Shown piece by piece: positions 19,156 to 27,994 of a DNA stretch of 64,000 nt. Below the pieces are notes generated by a model. That model worked only from the letters and a program-made list of their open reading frames with translations, did not search any database and was not told the origin of the DNA. Source of the DNA: Rhodobacteraceae bacterium IMCC1335. Lineage in GTDB: Bacteria > Pseudomonadota > Alphaproteobacteria > Rhodobacterales > Rhodobacteraceae. Position 1 is the first letter of the stretch. The number at the start of each line of letters is the position of its first letter. A program made the translations under genes and the position numbers. The DNA lies in contig CP046864.1 in the NCBI GenBank assembly GCA_039640495.1, positions 3,671,585-3,735,584 on the forward strand, in the 5' to 3' direction.

Positions 19156-19962
19156 ATGCCCCTGCTTCATTTGATTATATTAGCTATTATTCAAGGGGTT
19201 ACCGAATTCCTTCCCGTTTCCTCAAGCGCCCATTTGATCCTATTTCCTGCGCTCACCGGTACCACAGATCAAGGGCCTGTTATCGATGTCGCCGTCCATT
19301 TCGGCACGCTGCTTGCCGTTATGCTGTATTTTCACAGCGAGGTGCGGAAGATCTTTTTTGGCGCCGGCCACCTATTGAAAGGCAGAACCACGCAACCCGA
19401 GGCCAGATTCGCGCTCTACCTGATCTATGCCACCCTGCCCGCCATCGCCGTCGGCTTTATGCTCAAACTTTCTGGTGTAAGCGGCGCGATGCGCGAAAAT
19501 GTTGCGCTGATCGGCTGGGCAATGCTGGGATTCGGCCTGCTTCTCTGGTGGGCTGATCGACGCCCCAAAAGCCTGAAAACTCTTTCAGATTTCAGCCGAG
19601 GCGATGCGCTGAAACTGGGCCTCTGGCAAGCGCTAGCGCTTATTCCGGGCACCTCGCGATCCGGCATCACCATCACCGGGGCGCTCTTGGCAGGCTATAG
19701 TCGGCACGAAGCCGCGCGCTTATCCATGCTGATGTCAATCCCGGTGATCCTAGCCGCGACAGCGCTGGCCAGCCTTGATCTGATTGCCGAGGGAGCGACC
19801 ACACGATTGCGCGATGCGGCATTGGCCGCCGCTTTTGCAGCCTTCTCAGCGTTCATTGCTTTGGGGCTAATGATGCGCCTGCTGCGCAGCATCAGCTTCA
19901 CGCCTTATGTGATCTATCGGGTGGTTTTCGGGGCTAGCCTGATCCTTTGGGCCAGCCTTTAA
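19156..19962 (+). CDS. uppP: Undecaprenyl-diphosphate phosphatase
   Basis: Polytopic membrane phosphatase that recycles undecaprenyl pyrophosphate for peptidoglycan synthesis and gives basal bacitracin resistance. The protein has 268 residues with about eight membrane segments. The signatures [14 protein letters not shown] (about residues 14-27) and [17 protein letters not shown] (about 160-176) hold the catalytic Glu, Ser and Arg residues. AAGG lies about 6 bases upstream of the ATG. aroQ follows after 62 bases. Confidence 0.96.
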   Translation: MPLLHLIILAIIQGVTEFLPVSSSAHLILFPALTGTTDQGPVIDVAVHFGTLLAVMLYFHSEVRKIFFGAGHLLKGRTTQPEARFALYLIYATLPAIAVGFMLKLSGVSGAMRENVALIGWAMLGFGLLLWWADRRPKSLKTLSDFSRGDALKLGLWQALALIPGTSRSGITITGALLAGYSRHEAARLSMLMSIPVILAATALASLDLIAEGATTRLRDAALAAAFAAFSAFIALGLMMRLLRSISFTPYVIYRVVFGASLILWASL

Positions 19963-20024
19963 ACCACGCAGTCACTGTGCTAGTGACGTGCTCAGAGCAT
20001 CTAATGCAGCAAAAGGACAAAACA

Positions 20025-20465
20025 ATGGCGCGCATGATTTTTATGCTGAACGGACCGAATTTGAATCTGTTGGGAAAACGCCAACCTGAACTCTACGGGC
20101 ATGACACATTACACGATATTGCCCTCGATTGCGATTTGACCGCTGACCAAATGGGCCTGACGTTGACGCATTTGCAGTCAAATCATGAAGGCCAGCTGAT
20201 TGATTGGATCCATCAAGCGCGAGAGGAAGCCGAGGGCATTATAATGAACCCGGGGGCGTTATCGCATAGTTCGATCGCCATTTTGGATGCTTTAAACATG
20301 TTTGAGGGCCCAATTTTAGAGGTTCATATCTCTAATATCCATAAACGGGAAAGCTTCCGCCATCATTCTTACGTGTCGCTGCGCGCCGAGGGCGTGATCG
20401 CTGGGTTCGGCAGCCACGGATATCAGATCGCGGTTCAACATATGGCGAAATTGCTCACAGCATAG
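20025..20465 (+). CDS. aroQ: 3-dehydroquinate dehydratase, type II
   Basis: Third step of the shikimate pathway: dehydration of 3-dehydroquinate. The protein is about 146 residues, the usual size. Motifs are [18 protein letters not shown] (about residues 6-23, with the catalytic Tyr), [11 protein letters not shown] (about 51-61), [11 protein letters not shown] (about 73) and [18 protein letters not shown] (about 97, with the catalytic His). The ATG at 20025 has AAGGAC upstream and gives the family's standard N-terminus; the open frame extends further upstream but is not homologous there. Confidence 0.96.
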   Translation: MARMIFMLNGPNLNLLGKRQPELYGHDTLHDIALDCDLTADQMGLTLTHLQSNHEGQLIDWIHQAREEAEGIIMNPGALSHSSIAILDALNMFEGPILEVHISNIHKRESFRHHSYVSLRAEGVIAGFGSHGYQIAVQHMAKLLTA

Positions 20466-20477
20466 AAAGCCCTCAAA

Positions 20478-21995
20478 ATGAGCAATGTTTTATTCGACGC
20501 GCTGTTTGCCGATCATATCGGCTCTGAGGCGCCGTTCTTGATCCTGCCAGATGGGGACGTTTGGAGCTATCAGCGCTTTTTAGAAACTGCCGCACAATAC
20601 GCGCATGTGTTGGAGGCGCTTGGGCTAGAGGTCGGGGATCGATTGGCCGTGCAGGTTCAAAAATCCCCCGAGGCATTGGCCACCTACGCGGCCTGTTTGC
20701 AAGCAGGGGTAATCTTTCTGCCTTTAAACACCGCCTATACAGCTCGTGAAATGGCCTATTTTATCGAAAATTCAGGGGCAAAACTGGTGTTGTGCGACGC
20801 CAAAGCAGAAACCGCTTTGCGCCCCGTGGCGCAGGCAGCGCAGGCGCAATTGCAGGTTTTGAATGGGGATGGCAGCGGCGGCTTTACAGGCTTGGCGATG
20901 CAACATCCCAAAAGCTTCCAACCCCGCGCCCGCAGTGGCAATGATCTGGCAGCCTTTCTGTATACATCGGGCACTACCGGGCGCTCAAAAGGGGCGATGC
21001 TTAGCCATGATAACCTGTTATCAAACGCAAAAACATTATGCGACGCATGGCGCTTTACCGCCCAAGATGTGCTTTTGCACGCTTTGCCTATTTTTCACAC
21101 TCACGGGCTTTTTGTGGCCACAAATATTTGCCTTCTTGCCGGATGCTCGATGCGGTTTTATCCCGCGTTTGACGCCAAACAGCTGATCCAAGATATGCCA
21201 ATGGCCACCACATTAATGGGGGTACCAACCTTTTACTCCCGCTTGTTAAATGACCCAAATTTCACCAAAAGCGTTACCGAAAACATGCGCCTCTTCGTGT
21301 CGGGCAGCGCGCCGCTTCTAACAGAAACCCATGAAGCCTTTGAAAGCCGCACCGGGCATCGCATTCTAGAACGCTACGGCATGACCGAGACCAATATGAA
21401 CACGTCAAACCCTTATAACGCTGAGCGGCGCGCGGGCACTGTTGGCTTTCCTTTGCCCGGTATAGAGCTGCGGATCATCGATGAAAAAACCGAAGAACTG
21501 CTTTCCCAAGGCGAAATTGGAATGATCGAAATACGCGGCCCCAACGTGTTTCAAGGCTATTGGAACATGCCAGAAAAAACCGCTGCCGAGCTGCGAGAAA
21601 ACGGGTTTTTCATCACCGGTGATTTGGGAAAAATCGATGCACAAGGATATGTGCATATCGTCGGGCGCAGCAAAGACCTGATCATCTCGGGTGGTTATAA
21701 TATCTACCCGAAGGAAATCGAACAAATCTTAGATGATGTGCCCGGCGTTTTGGAAAGCGCCGTGATCGGCGTGCCGCATGCAGATTTTGGCGAAACCGTG
21801 CTGGCCGTGGTGGTGCTCCGCAGCGGGGTTACTTTGCGGGAAAGCGATTTGGCCGCAGAAGTGGCGCAAAAATTAGCACGCTTTAAACATCCAAAATCCT
21901 ACCAAATCATCGCGGAATTGCCGCGCAATACGATGGGTAAAGTGCAAAAGAACCTGCTGCGAGACAGGTATAAGGGCTTTTTTACGGCGCAGTAG
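20478..21995 (+). CDS. matB: Malonyl-CoA synthetase (malonate-CoA ligase)
   Basis: AMP-forming acyl-CoA synthetase of 505 residues. The adenylation motif YTSGTTGRSKGAML is near residue 163, ERYGMTETNM near 298, ITGDLGKIDAQGYVHIVGR near 377, and the C-terminal catalytic-lysine region PRNTMGKVQKNLLR near 483. The N-terminal half, including PLNTAYTAREMAYFI, resembles MatB. It would make malonyl-CoA (or methylmalonyl-CoA) from the free acid. No matA or matC lies nearby. The ligase fold is certain; malonate specificity is inference. Confidence 0.85.
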   Translation: MSNVLFDALFADHIGSEAPFLILPDGDVWSYQRFLETAAQYAHVLEALGLEVGDRLAVQVQKSPEALATYAACLQAGVIFLPLNTAYTAREMAYFIENSGAKLVLCDAKAETALRPVAQAAQAQLQVLNGDGSGGFTGLAMQHPKSFQPRARSGNDLAAFLYTSGTTGRSKGAMLSHDNLLSNAKTLCDAWRFTAQDVLLHALPIFHTHGLFVATNICLLAGCSMRFYPAFDAKQLIQDMPMATTLMGVPTFYSRLLNDPNFTKSVTENMRLFVSGSAPLLTETHEAFESRTGHRILERYGMTETNMNTSNPYNAERRAGTVGFPLPGIELRIIDEKTEELLSQGEIGMIEIRGPNVFQGYWNMPEKTAAELRENGFFITGDLGKIDAQGYVHIVGRSKDLIISGGYNIYPKEIEQILDDVPGVLESAVIGVPHADFGETVLAVVVLRSGVTLRESDLAAEVAQKLARFKHPKSYQIIAELPRNTMGKVQKNLLRDRYKGFFTAQ

Positions 21996-22013
21996 CACGC
22001 CGCAACGCTCTAG

Positions 22014-22058
22014 AAACCGCCTCAGCCGCGCTTGGCATTCGGGGCCTAAGGCGGTTTT
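22014..22058 (+). terminator. Possible terminator after matB
   Basis: AAACCGCCT (22014-22022) and AGGCGGTTT (22049-22057) are exact reverse complements, and the second arm ends in TTTT. The 26-base interior is long but GC-rich and can fold further. It lies between the matB stop and the pgsA start. The short T-run makes it a weak candidate. Confidence 0.35.
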
Positions 22059-22116
22059 CAGCCTTGTGGCAGTTGCTGGCCTTTTCCTTTTGAATAAGTT
22101 TGGATACACCAAGGCT

Positions 22117-22782
22117 ATGATATGGACGGTTCCAAATATTTTAACCACGGGGCGCTTGCTTGCTGCGCCCGCATTGGCGCTGATGTTTTTGTATTTTAAC
22201 CGGCCCTATGCGGATTGGTTCGCGCTGCTGCTGTTTATATTTGCCGCGCTTACCGATTGGGTTGATGGATTCCTCGCCCGCACGTGGAAACAGGAAACCA
22301 AATTAGGCCAAATGCTCGATCCGATCGCGGATAAAGCAATGGTTATCATCGCGCTTCTGATCATTGTGGGGTATTCGAGCATGTCGCCATGGCTGGTGCT
22401 GCCCGCGACTGTGATTTTGTTTCGCGAAGTTTTTGTGTCTGGCCTGCGCGAGTTTTTGGGCGATAGTGCCAGCACGCTGCAGGTCACAAAACTGGCAAAA
22501 TGGAAAACCACCGCGCAAATGGCGGCGATTGCAATTTTATTCTCACAAGGTGTTTTTGAGCATTATCTGAAGCTCTCGGCGCGAGAAATCGGCCCAGACG
22601 CGCTGAACAATATCCTAAACGGCGGCGCCCAAGATACGCTGGGCGTGTTCTGGAAGCATCATGCGATGATCTGGTCGGGCAATGTCGGGCTGATCTTACT
22701 TTGGGTTGCAGCCGCTTTAACCTTGATCACCGGCTTTGATTATTTCAAAAAAGCGCTTCCGTTTTTGAAAGATGAGGCATGA
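22117..22782 (+). CDS. pgsA: CDP-diacylglycerol-glycerol-3-phosphate 3-phosphatidyltransferase
   Basis: Membrane enzyme that commits CDP-diacylglycerol to phosphatidylglycerol. The protein is about 221 residues with several membrane spans. The CDP-alcohol transferase motif DWVDGFLARTWKQETKLG, continuing to MLDPIADK, gives the D-x2-DG-x2-AR-x8-G-x3-D-x3-D pattern near residue 47. The ATG at 22117 begins the standard MIWTVPNILTTGR terminus; a GTG at 22066 is a longer alternative. It overlaps moaD by ATGA, so the three genes pgsA-moaD-moaE form one unit. Confidence 0.93.
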   Translation: MIWTVPNILTTGRLLAAPALALMFLYFNRPYADWFALLLFIFAALTDWVDGFLARTWKQETKLGQMLDPIADKAMVIIALLIIVGYSSMSPWLVLPATVILFREVFVSGLREFLGDSASTLQVTKLAKWKTTAQMAAIAILFSQGVFEHYLKLSAREIGPDALNNILNGGAQDTLGVFWKHHAMIWSGNVGLILLWVAAALTLITGFDYFKKALPFLKDEA

Positions 22783-23027
22783 TAGAGGTTTTATATTTTG
22801 CTTGGCTGCGCGAGCGCATCGGCATCCCCCGCGAAACCATTGACAGCCAAGCCGCTACAGTGGCGGATCTTATAACAGAGCTGCGCGCCAAAGATCCGCG
22901 CTACGCGCTGGCGTTTTCGGATCTCTCTGCGCTGCGCGCCGCAGTGGATCAAGAATTGGTTGAGTTTAACGCCCCGCTCAACGGCGCCAAAGAAGTTGCA
23001 TTTTTTCCTCCGATGACGGGGGGCTGA
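22779..23027 (+). CDS. moaD: Molybdopterin synthase sulfur carrier subunit
   Basis: Ubiquitin-like small subunit of molybdopterin synthase, 82 residues. It ends in the FFPPMTGG double glycine that carries the thiocarboxylate sulfur. It starts inside the pgsA stop (ATGA), and moaE follows 2 bases after its stop. Molybdopterin serves enzymes such as formate, aldehyde and DMSO oxidoreductases. Confidence 0.95.
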   Translation: MIEVLYFAWLRERIGIPRETIDSQAATVADLITELRAKDPRYALAFSDLSALRAAVDQELVEFNAPLNGAKEVAFFPPMTGG

Positions 23028-23029
23028 TC

Positions 23030-23473
23030 ATGCGAATCCTCATTCAAGAACACCCCTTTGATCTGGGTAAAGAAGCGCAAAACTTTGCCGAGAGACAAGA
23101 CAATGCCGGCGCAATAGTTACCTTCACCGGGATTGTGCGCAACACATCTGCAAGGGATTTACAAACCCTTGCAATCGAACATTACCCCGCCATGACCGAA
23201 AAGGCGATTTCTGAGATCGCCCAAAGGGCAATTGACAGATGGTCCTTGCAGGACGCGCTGGTGCTGCATCGCTATGGAAACCTTGCCCCAGGTGAGGGGA
23301 TCATGATGGTGGCAACCGCCGCCGCGCATCGCAGTGACGCGTTTGCCGCCGCCGATTTTCTGATGGATTATCTCAAATCGCGCGCACCTTTTTGGAAAAA
23401 AGAGATAACCGCGTCCGGAGCAAACTGGGTAGAGGCAAAAGACAGCGACGAGCGGGCTTTGAGGCGCTGGTAG
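23030..23473 (+). CDS. moaE: Molybdopterin synthase catalytic subunit
   Basis: Catalytic large subunit, 147 residues, which inserts two sulfurs into precursor Z. Conserved stretches are GAIVTFTGIVRNTS (about residues 26-39), HRYGNLAPGEGIMMVATAAAHR (about 80, quoted in part: YGNLAPGE) and the active-site lysine region FLMDYLKSRAPFWKKE (about 111-126). It is paired directly with moaD. A minus-strand gene ends 27 bases beyond it. Confidence 0.95.
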   Translation: MRILIQEHPFDLGKEAQNFAERQDNAGAIVTFTGIVRNTSARDLQTLAIEHYPAMTEKAISEIAQRAIDRWSLQDALVLHRYGNLAPGEGIMMVATAAAHRSDAFAAADFLMDYLKSRAPFWKKEITASGANWVEAKDSDERALRRW

Positions 23474-23500
23474 CCGCACCATCGCGCTCGGCTTGGGGCG

Positions 23501-23806
23501 TTAGGATCGGTCGGTTTCGCTGATCCGAGCCTGTCGCAACCCCTCCATCGCCGCGTCACGTTCTGCCCGCGCTTGGGCCAATAGGTTGGTCAGCTCAGCC
23601 TCTTTTAGGGCGGCCTCTTCACGCGCCGCATCGCGCTGCGCTGTGGCGTTAAGCAGCTCTTGTGTAACGTTGGTCATCGCCTCGATGCTGGGCAAAGAGC
23701 CCCGCAAAAGCTGCATCCAAAGCCAATGCATGCACCAGCCCATAACAAAAGCTACGAACAGCGCGAGCGCACCGATTAACATCACCTCATTGGCCTGCAT
23801 TAGCAT
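23501..23806 (-). CDS. Membrane-anchored coiled-coil protein, unknown
   Basis: I do not recognise this 101-residue protein. It has one N-terminal hydrophobic segment (about residues 8-32) and then a long Ala/Glu/Arg-rich helix (about 40-100) with heptad character, suited to a coiled coil. Its start lies within the last bases of the OmpA-family gene upstream on the same strand (20-base overlap from the first ATG; ATGs at 23800 and 23782 are alternatives). Translational coupling suggests that the two proteins act together in the envelope. Confidence 0.65.
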   Translation of the reverse strand: MLMQANEVMLIGALALFVAFVMGWCMHWLWMQLLRGSLPSIEAMTNVTQELLNATAQRDAAREEAALKEAELTNLLAQARAERDAAMEGLRQARISETDRS

Positions 23807-25673
23807 TTATCCTTGCCTCAGCTGGCAGCGTTTCTGGATCGCCCTGCACCGGCGGTACCGGTTCATTTTCGCGCAGATAAAATTCAATCCGCCGGTTGAT
23901 ATCACGCCCTTCTGCGCTGTCATTTGCAGCAATGGGTTTGGTTTCACCATAGCCTTGCGCCACAAAACTGCCGGTTAAAATACGCCGCCTTTGCAGCTCC
24001 ATCATAACCGCCTGCGCGCGCATTTGGCTCAGTTGCAGGTTCATTTCCTCGCGCCCCTGACTGTCTGTATGGCCGGCAATTTCAAGCGGAATTTCTCCAC
24101 ATTGGCGCAATATCTCCGCGATTTTATCCAAGAGGTTCTGGCCTGCCAAATTCACCTGATCCGATCCCGGGTCAAAATTGATTTTTTCAGATTGTAGCAG
24201 CCCGTTTATTTGGCTGATACAAAGGGCAGCCGGCAGCAGATCTGGCTCTGTTTTGGGGGGCGGTTGATAGGTAATCTGCAAATCGGTGCGAACAGTGTTT
24301 GGCAAGATCTGGCGCACACTTAACGCCAAGGCGGCCTGCGCATCCTTGCGATGCGACAGGCCAGAGATCGCTAGATCCTGCCGGGTCAAGCGCATTTGCG
24401 CCCGCTGCAAGGGCAGCATCGCCTCGATCAAAGACAGGATCTGCAGGGTCCAATCATTGCCCAGCGCCGGAACCAGCGATCCAGAAAACACCACCTTATC
24501 AAATCCAAACCGGGCCTGCGCCAGCGCTTTTACCGCCCTTTGAGCGCGTTGATCTTTCAAAGGGCCCTGCAGAATTAAGTTGCCATCCGCCTCAAGCTCA
24601 AAGGAAAACTCTGCAGCGAGACCCCCGTCCGCCATATCGGGCAGATTTCTGGACGCTTCAACCCCATAGCCCTCTGGCAATCGCTGTTTTATTTTTTCAA
24701 CCACTGCGGCGATGCTATCGGCCTCTGGCAGATCGGGAAAAAACAGCTGAAGGTGGTTATCCTCTAAATGAATCGTGGCTGCGCGGATCGGTTTTACTGC
24801 ATCGAGCGCCAAGAAAATGGTTTCATCAAACCCGCTTGGGCGATCTGCCAAATTCATCAAGCAGGGCAATCCATGCGTCACGCCAAACGCTTGCAAAGCT
24901 GAAGCAAGCGCTTTGAGATGCATTTGGCTATCAACTCGGCAGGCCAGAACCCGCAACGCGCCACTGCGTTTCACCGCGCGAAAGCGATAGCCTTCGGGCG
25001 CAGCATTGGGCGCCACCACCACAACTTCATAAAGAAGGCCAGCCGGGCTAAGCTGCTCTAGATTTGTCAAAACCGCTTGCCGGCGCTCTTCCGTTTTTGC
25101 CAGCGCTTTCACAACAACGCGATCTTCCGCAATTGTGACCTCGCCGCGATGTATCTGCGCCAAAGCTTCAAACCCAAGCTGCTGGGTGGTGAGCCATGTT
25201 TCAGACGGGCGGCGCTGGGCGGCGGTAAAGAAATGTTTTAGCTCCACCTGCCCCGCGGCCATATCACGCAAACCCGCCAGCAGCGTCTCTTGCGTCGGCC
25301 CGCTTGGCACATTGCCCATTGCGCGGATAAACTTTGGGGTTTTTAAAATCTGCAGGGTAAGCGCAGCTGGTGTTTTAGCGTCTGTCTCAGATACAGAAAT
25401 CTGATCTGATAGATTGTGCATCGCCACGGTTTTACGCGCCAGTGTCAATGCTTGAAACCGCTGCGCCGCGGTTTCGGCTTGGCCAGAAAGCACCACCTGC
25501 CGCCCATCAGCGGCAACCTCAACCCAATCCAGATCCGCCTTTACAAAGGCCGCTTCAAGCCGCGATATGGTTTTTGCTTCAAGCACCCAAACCAAAGCCA
25601 TAGCGCAGAAACAGGCCAAGATCGCGGCGCCACTAAAGGTAATAAGAATGTAGCGCTTGGCCAAAAATCGCAT
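23787..25673 (-). CDS. Large OmpA-family envelope protein
   Basis: A 628-residue protein with an N-terminal membrane anchor (about residues 12-30), a long periplasmic part with BON-like repeats (for example DGRQVVLSGQAETAAQRF near 54-71), and a C-terminal OmpA peptidoglycan-binding domain. That domain has FDPGSDQVNLAGQNLLDKIA (about 498), the GHTDSQGREEMNLQLSQMRA diagnostic segment (about 537), and GYGETKPIAAND. It probably tethers the inner membrane to peptidoglycan. It is linked to the small coiled-coil gene downstream. No flagellar or Pal/Tol role is evident. Confidence 0.82.
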   Translation of the reverse strand: MRFLAKRYILITFSGAAILACFCAMALVWVLEAKTISRLEAAFVKADLDWVEVAADGRQVVLSGQAETAAQRFQALTLARKTVAMHNLSDQISVSETDAKTPAALTLQILKTPKFIRAMGNVPSGPTQETLLAGLRDMAAGQVELKHFFTAAQRRPSETWLTTQQLGFEALAQIHRGEVTIAEDRVVVKALAKTEERRQAVLTNLEQLSPAGLLYEVVVVAPNAAPEGYRFRAVKRSGALRVLACRVDSQMHLKALASALQAFGVTHGLPCLMNLADRPSGFDETIFLALDAVKPIRAATIHLEDNHLQLFFPDLPEADSIAAVVEKIKQRLPEGYGVEASRNLPDMADGGLAAEFSFELEADGNLILQGPLKDQRAQRAVKALAQARFGFDKVVFSGSLVPALGNDWTLQILSLIEAMLPLQRAQMRLTRQDLAISGLSHRKDAQAALALSVRQILPNTVRTDLQITYQPPPKTEPDLLPAALCISQINGLLQSEKINFDPGSDQVNLAGQNLLDKIAEILRQCGEIPLEIAGHTDSQGREEMNLQLSQMRAQAVMMELQRRRILTGSFVAQGYGETKPIAANDSAEGRDINRRIEFYLRENEPVPPVQGDPETLPAEARINANAGQ

Positions 25674-25727
25674 AAAATCGCTCGGTTTACAGGGCTGGTA
25701 GCTTCATAGGCTCTCGCGCCAAAGGGT

Positions 25728-26687
25728 TCAATAAAGGAAAACCGCAAGGCCAAAGAACACCACGGGCAAAAAGCCGGTATGGCTGTTTGCCCGAAACAGT
25801 CGCAACAACAACTCGGTTTCTCCTAGGCGGAACTGACGCAATTGCCACAACATATGTAGCACAAAGGCAGCAACGCCCAGACCCGCAACCCAGAAAGCTG
25901 GCCCCTGTACCTGCAGCGCCAAAGCGCCCAGCATCAATCCCCCGCTGGTCAGGGCAAAGCCCAACAACCAAGGCCATGTCTTTGCGCCAAATAAACGCGC
26001 GGTGGATTTGATACCGATCAATGCGTCATCTTCAATATCCTGATGGGCATAAATTGTATCGTAAAACAGCGTCCAGAAAATACCGCTTAGATATAGGATC
26101 AGCGCGGCAACCTGTAACCCGCCCTGATGGGCGATAAAGGCCAATAAAACGCCCCAATTAAACGCCAAGCCCAAAAAGACCTGCGGCCACCAGGTAAAGC
26201 GTTTCGCAAAAGGGTAAATCGCCACAGGGATCAGGGCGATGATCCCGCATATGATCGCCGCCGCGTTAAAGCTGAACAGAATGCAGGCGGCCAGTGCCAC
26301 CTGCGCGCCCATCCAAATCACTGCCGATTTCACCGATACTTGCCCAGAGGGGATCGGCCGCGATTTGGTCCGTTCGACCGCCCCGTCAAATTTGCGATCT
26401 GTGATATCATTCCACGTGCAGCCAGCCCCGCGCATTAAAAAAGCCCCCAGCCCGCATCCCACAAAAATCCACAAATCGCTTAAGGCAAATTGACCATCGG
26501 CTAGAATTGCAAGAAACAACCCCCACCAGCAAGGAAACAGCAACAACCAGGTTCCAATTGGCCGATCCGCCCGCGACAGGCGTAAATAGGGCCGGCTAGC
26601 CTGCGGCGCAAAGCGATCAACCCAATTGCCTTTCACAGCATCAAAAACTTCACCCGCCACCTCTGGTTTTGTTCCCTGCTCAGACAT
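25728..26687 (-). CDS. ubiA: 4-hydroxybenzoate polyprenyltransferase
   Basis: Membrane prenyltransferase that attaches the polyprenyl chain to 4-hydroxybenzoate in ubiquinone synthesis. The protein has 319 residues and about eight to nine spans. The first Asp-rich motif is NDITDRKFDGAVERTKSRP (about residues 93-111), and the second is YDTIYAHQDIEDD (about 210-222). The N-terminal RPIGTWLLLFPCWWG is typical. The start codon lies directly against the divergent rsmE gene, leaving no spacer for either promoter. Confidence 0.95.
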   Translation of the reverse strand: MSEQGTKPEVAGEVFDAVKGNWVDRFAPQASRPYLRLSRADRPIGTWLLLFPCWWGLFLAILADGQFALSDLWIFVGCGLGAFLMRGAGCTWNDITDRKFDGAVERTKSRPIPSGQVSVKSAVIWMGAQVALAACILFSFNAAAIICGIIALIPVAIYPFAKRFTWWPQVFLGLAFNWGVLLAFIAHQGGLQVAALILYLSGIFWTLFYDTIYAHQDIEDDALIGIKSTARLFGAKTWPWLLGFALTSGGLMLGALALQVQGPAFWVAGLGVAAFVLHMLWQLRQFRLGETELLLRLFRANSHTGFLPVVFFGLAVFLY

Positions 26688-26699
26688 ATGTTAAGCCCT

Positions 26700-27422
26700 A
26701 TGAATTCTAAAATCAGACTCTTTGTAGATCACCCGCTGGCACCGGCGCAATCACTACCTTTAACGCGCGAGCACGCGCATTACCTATTTTCCGTGATGCG
26801 GCAAAACGTGGGAGATCGCGTGCTGGTGTTCAACGGCCAAGACGGCGAATGGCTGGCTGAAATCACGCAAGCCGGTAAAAAATCGGGCGTGCTGAGCTGT
26901 TTGACACAAAGCAAAGCGCTGCGGCCCCCACCAGATCTCTGGCTTCTTTTCGCACCGATCAAAAAATCACGCACCGATTTTATTGTAGAAAAAGCCACTG
27001 AATTAGGTGCTGCGCGGATTTGTCCGGTGCAAACCGCCTTTACAAATTCAGAGCGGATTCGGCGCGACCGGTTGCAAGCCCATGCGATCGAAGCGGCCGA
27101 ACAATGCGGCGGCACCTATGTGCCAGTGGTTGACGCGTTACAGAAATTAAAGGCGGTTTTAGATCATTGGCCCCAAGATCGCAGCTTATTATTTTGCGAC
27201 GAAACACAGGCGGGCGCGGCCTCTTCATTCGCAGCGCTCGCACCGGGGCCCTGCGCCATTTTAATCGGTCCGGAAGGCGGGTTTCACGCGGCAGAGCGCC
27301 AGCAGATATCCAACTTGCCAAATGCGCATTGCATCAGCTTGGGCCCGCGCATTTTGCGCGCCGATACCGCCGCGGTAACCGCCCTAAGTCTTTGGCAAGC
27401 TCACCTAGGAGATTGGAGATGA
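26700..27422 (+). CDS. rsmE: 16S rRNA m3U1498 methyltransferase
   Basis: SPOUT-fold methyltransferase modifying U1498 of 16S rRNA, about 240 residues. An N-terminal PUA-like part (IRLFVDHPL, then REHAHYLFSVMR) is followed by the knotted SAM site with LIGPEGGFHAAERQ (about residue 188) and SLGPRILRADTAAVTAL (about 214). ATG codons at 26688 and 26700 are both in frame; MNSKIRLF from 26700 fits the family. It overlaps the next gene by ATGA. Confidence 0.95.
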   Translation: MNSKIRLFVDHPLAPAQSLPLTREHAHYLFSVMRQNVGDRVLVFNGQDGEWLAEITQAGKKSGVLSCLTQSKALRPPPDLWLLFAPIKKSRTDFIVEKATELGAARICPVQTAFTNSERIRRDRLQAHAIEAAEQCGGTYVPVVDALQKLKAVLDHWPQDRSLLFCDETQAGAASSFAALAPGPCAILIGPEGGFHAAERQQISNLPNAHCISLGPRILRADTAAVTALSLWQAHLGDWR

Positions 27423-27940
27423 TACGGCCCGAGGCCACAGCGGTTTTACTGCGCTGGCGCGATGCGTTTATCGGCGCGGCGCTTATTGCCTTAGGGCTCT
27501 ATTGGTTTACCAAAACTTTCGGGCTGTTATCCTGGGTGGGGGCCGCGCTGACCCTTATTGGAGCGCTGATTGGCTTTGCCGGGCTGCAGCGCGCGCGATT
27601 CGCAAAAACGCAACAAGGGGCCGGTATCGTAGATGTTACCGAAGGCCAAATCACCTATTTTGGCCCCGATACAGGCGGTGTGATTGCGCTGGATGATATC
27701 ACCAAAATCAGTCTGATATATCATCAGAACCAGCAGCTGTGGAAACTCGAGCAACCGGCCCAGCCGGCGCTGTTTATTCCCACCGGTGCGACAGGCGCAG
27801 AGCGGCTGTTTGATGCCTTTACCCAGCTAGATAATTTTCAAATCGAGCCGATGCTTCAGCTTTTGGCGCGACGCTTGAACACCCCTCAAACGATCTGGCA
27901 AAAAGACTATTTTTTAGATCCCCAAAATTACATCCATTGA
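27419..27940 (+). CDS. Two-span membrane protein of unknown function
   Basis: The 173-residue product has two hydrophobic segments (about residues 17-32 and 36-56) and a soluble, beta-rich C-terminal half with the stretch ITYFGPDTGGVIALDDITKI (about 79-98). I do not assign a function. It begins at ATGA overlapping rsmE, so it is translated from the same message. A longer open frame upstream within rsmE is not coding. gshA follows 54 bases later on the same strand. Confidence 0.8.
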   Translation: MIRPEATAVLLRWRDAFIGAALIALGLYWFTKTFGLLSWVGAALTLIGALIGFAGLQRARFAKTQQGAGIVDVTEGQITYFGPDTGGVIALDDITKISLIYHQNQQLWKLEQPAQPALFIPTGATGAERLFDAFTQLDNFQIEPMLQLLARRLNTPQTIWQKDYFLDPQNYIH

Positions 27941-27994
27941 CAGCTCGGTTAATCCACAGCACATCTGCATGACTGAAACTTCGGAGATCCCGCA

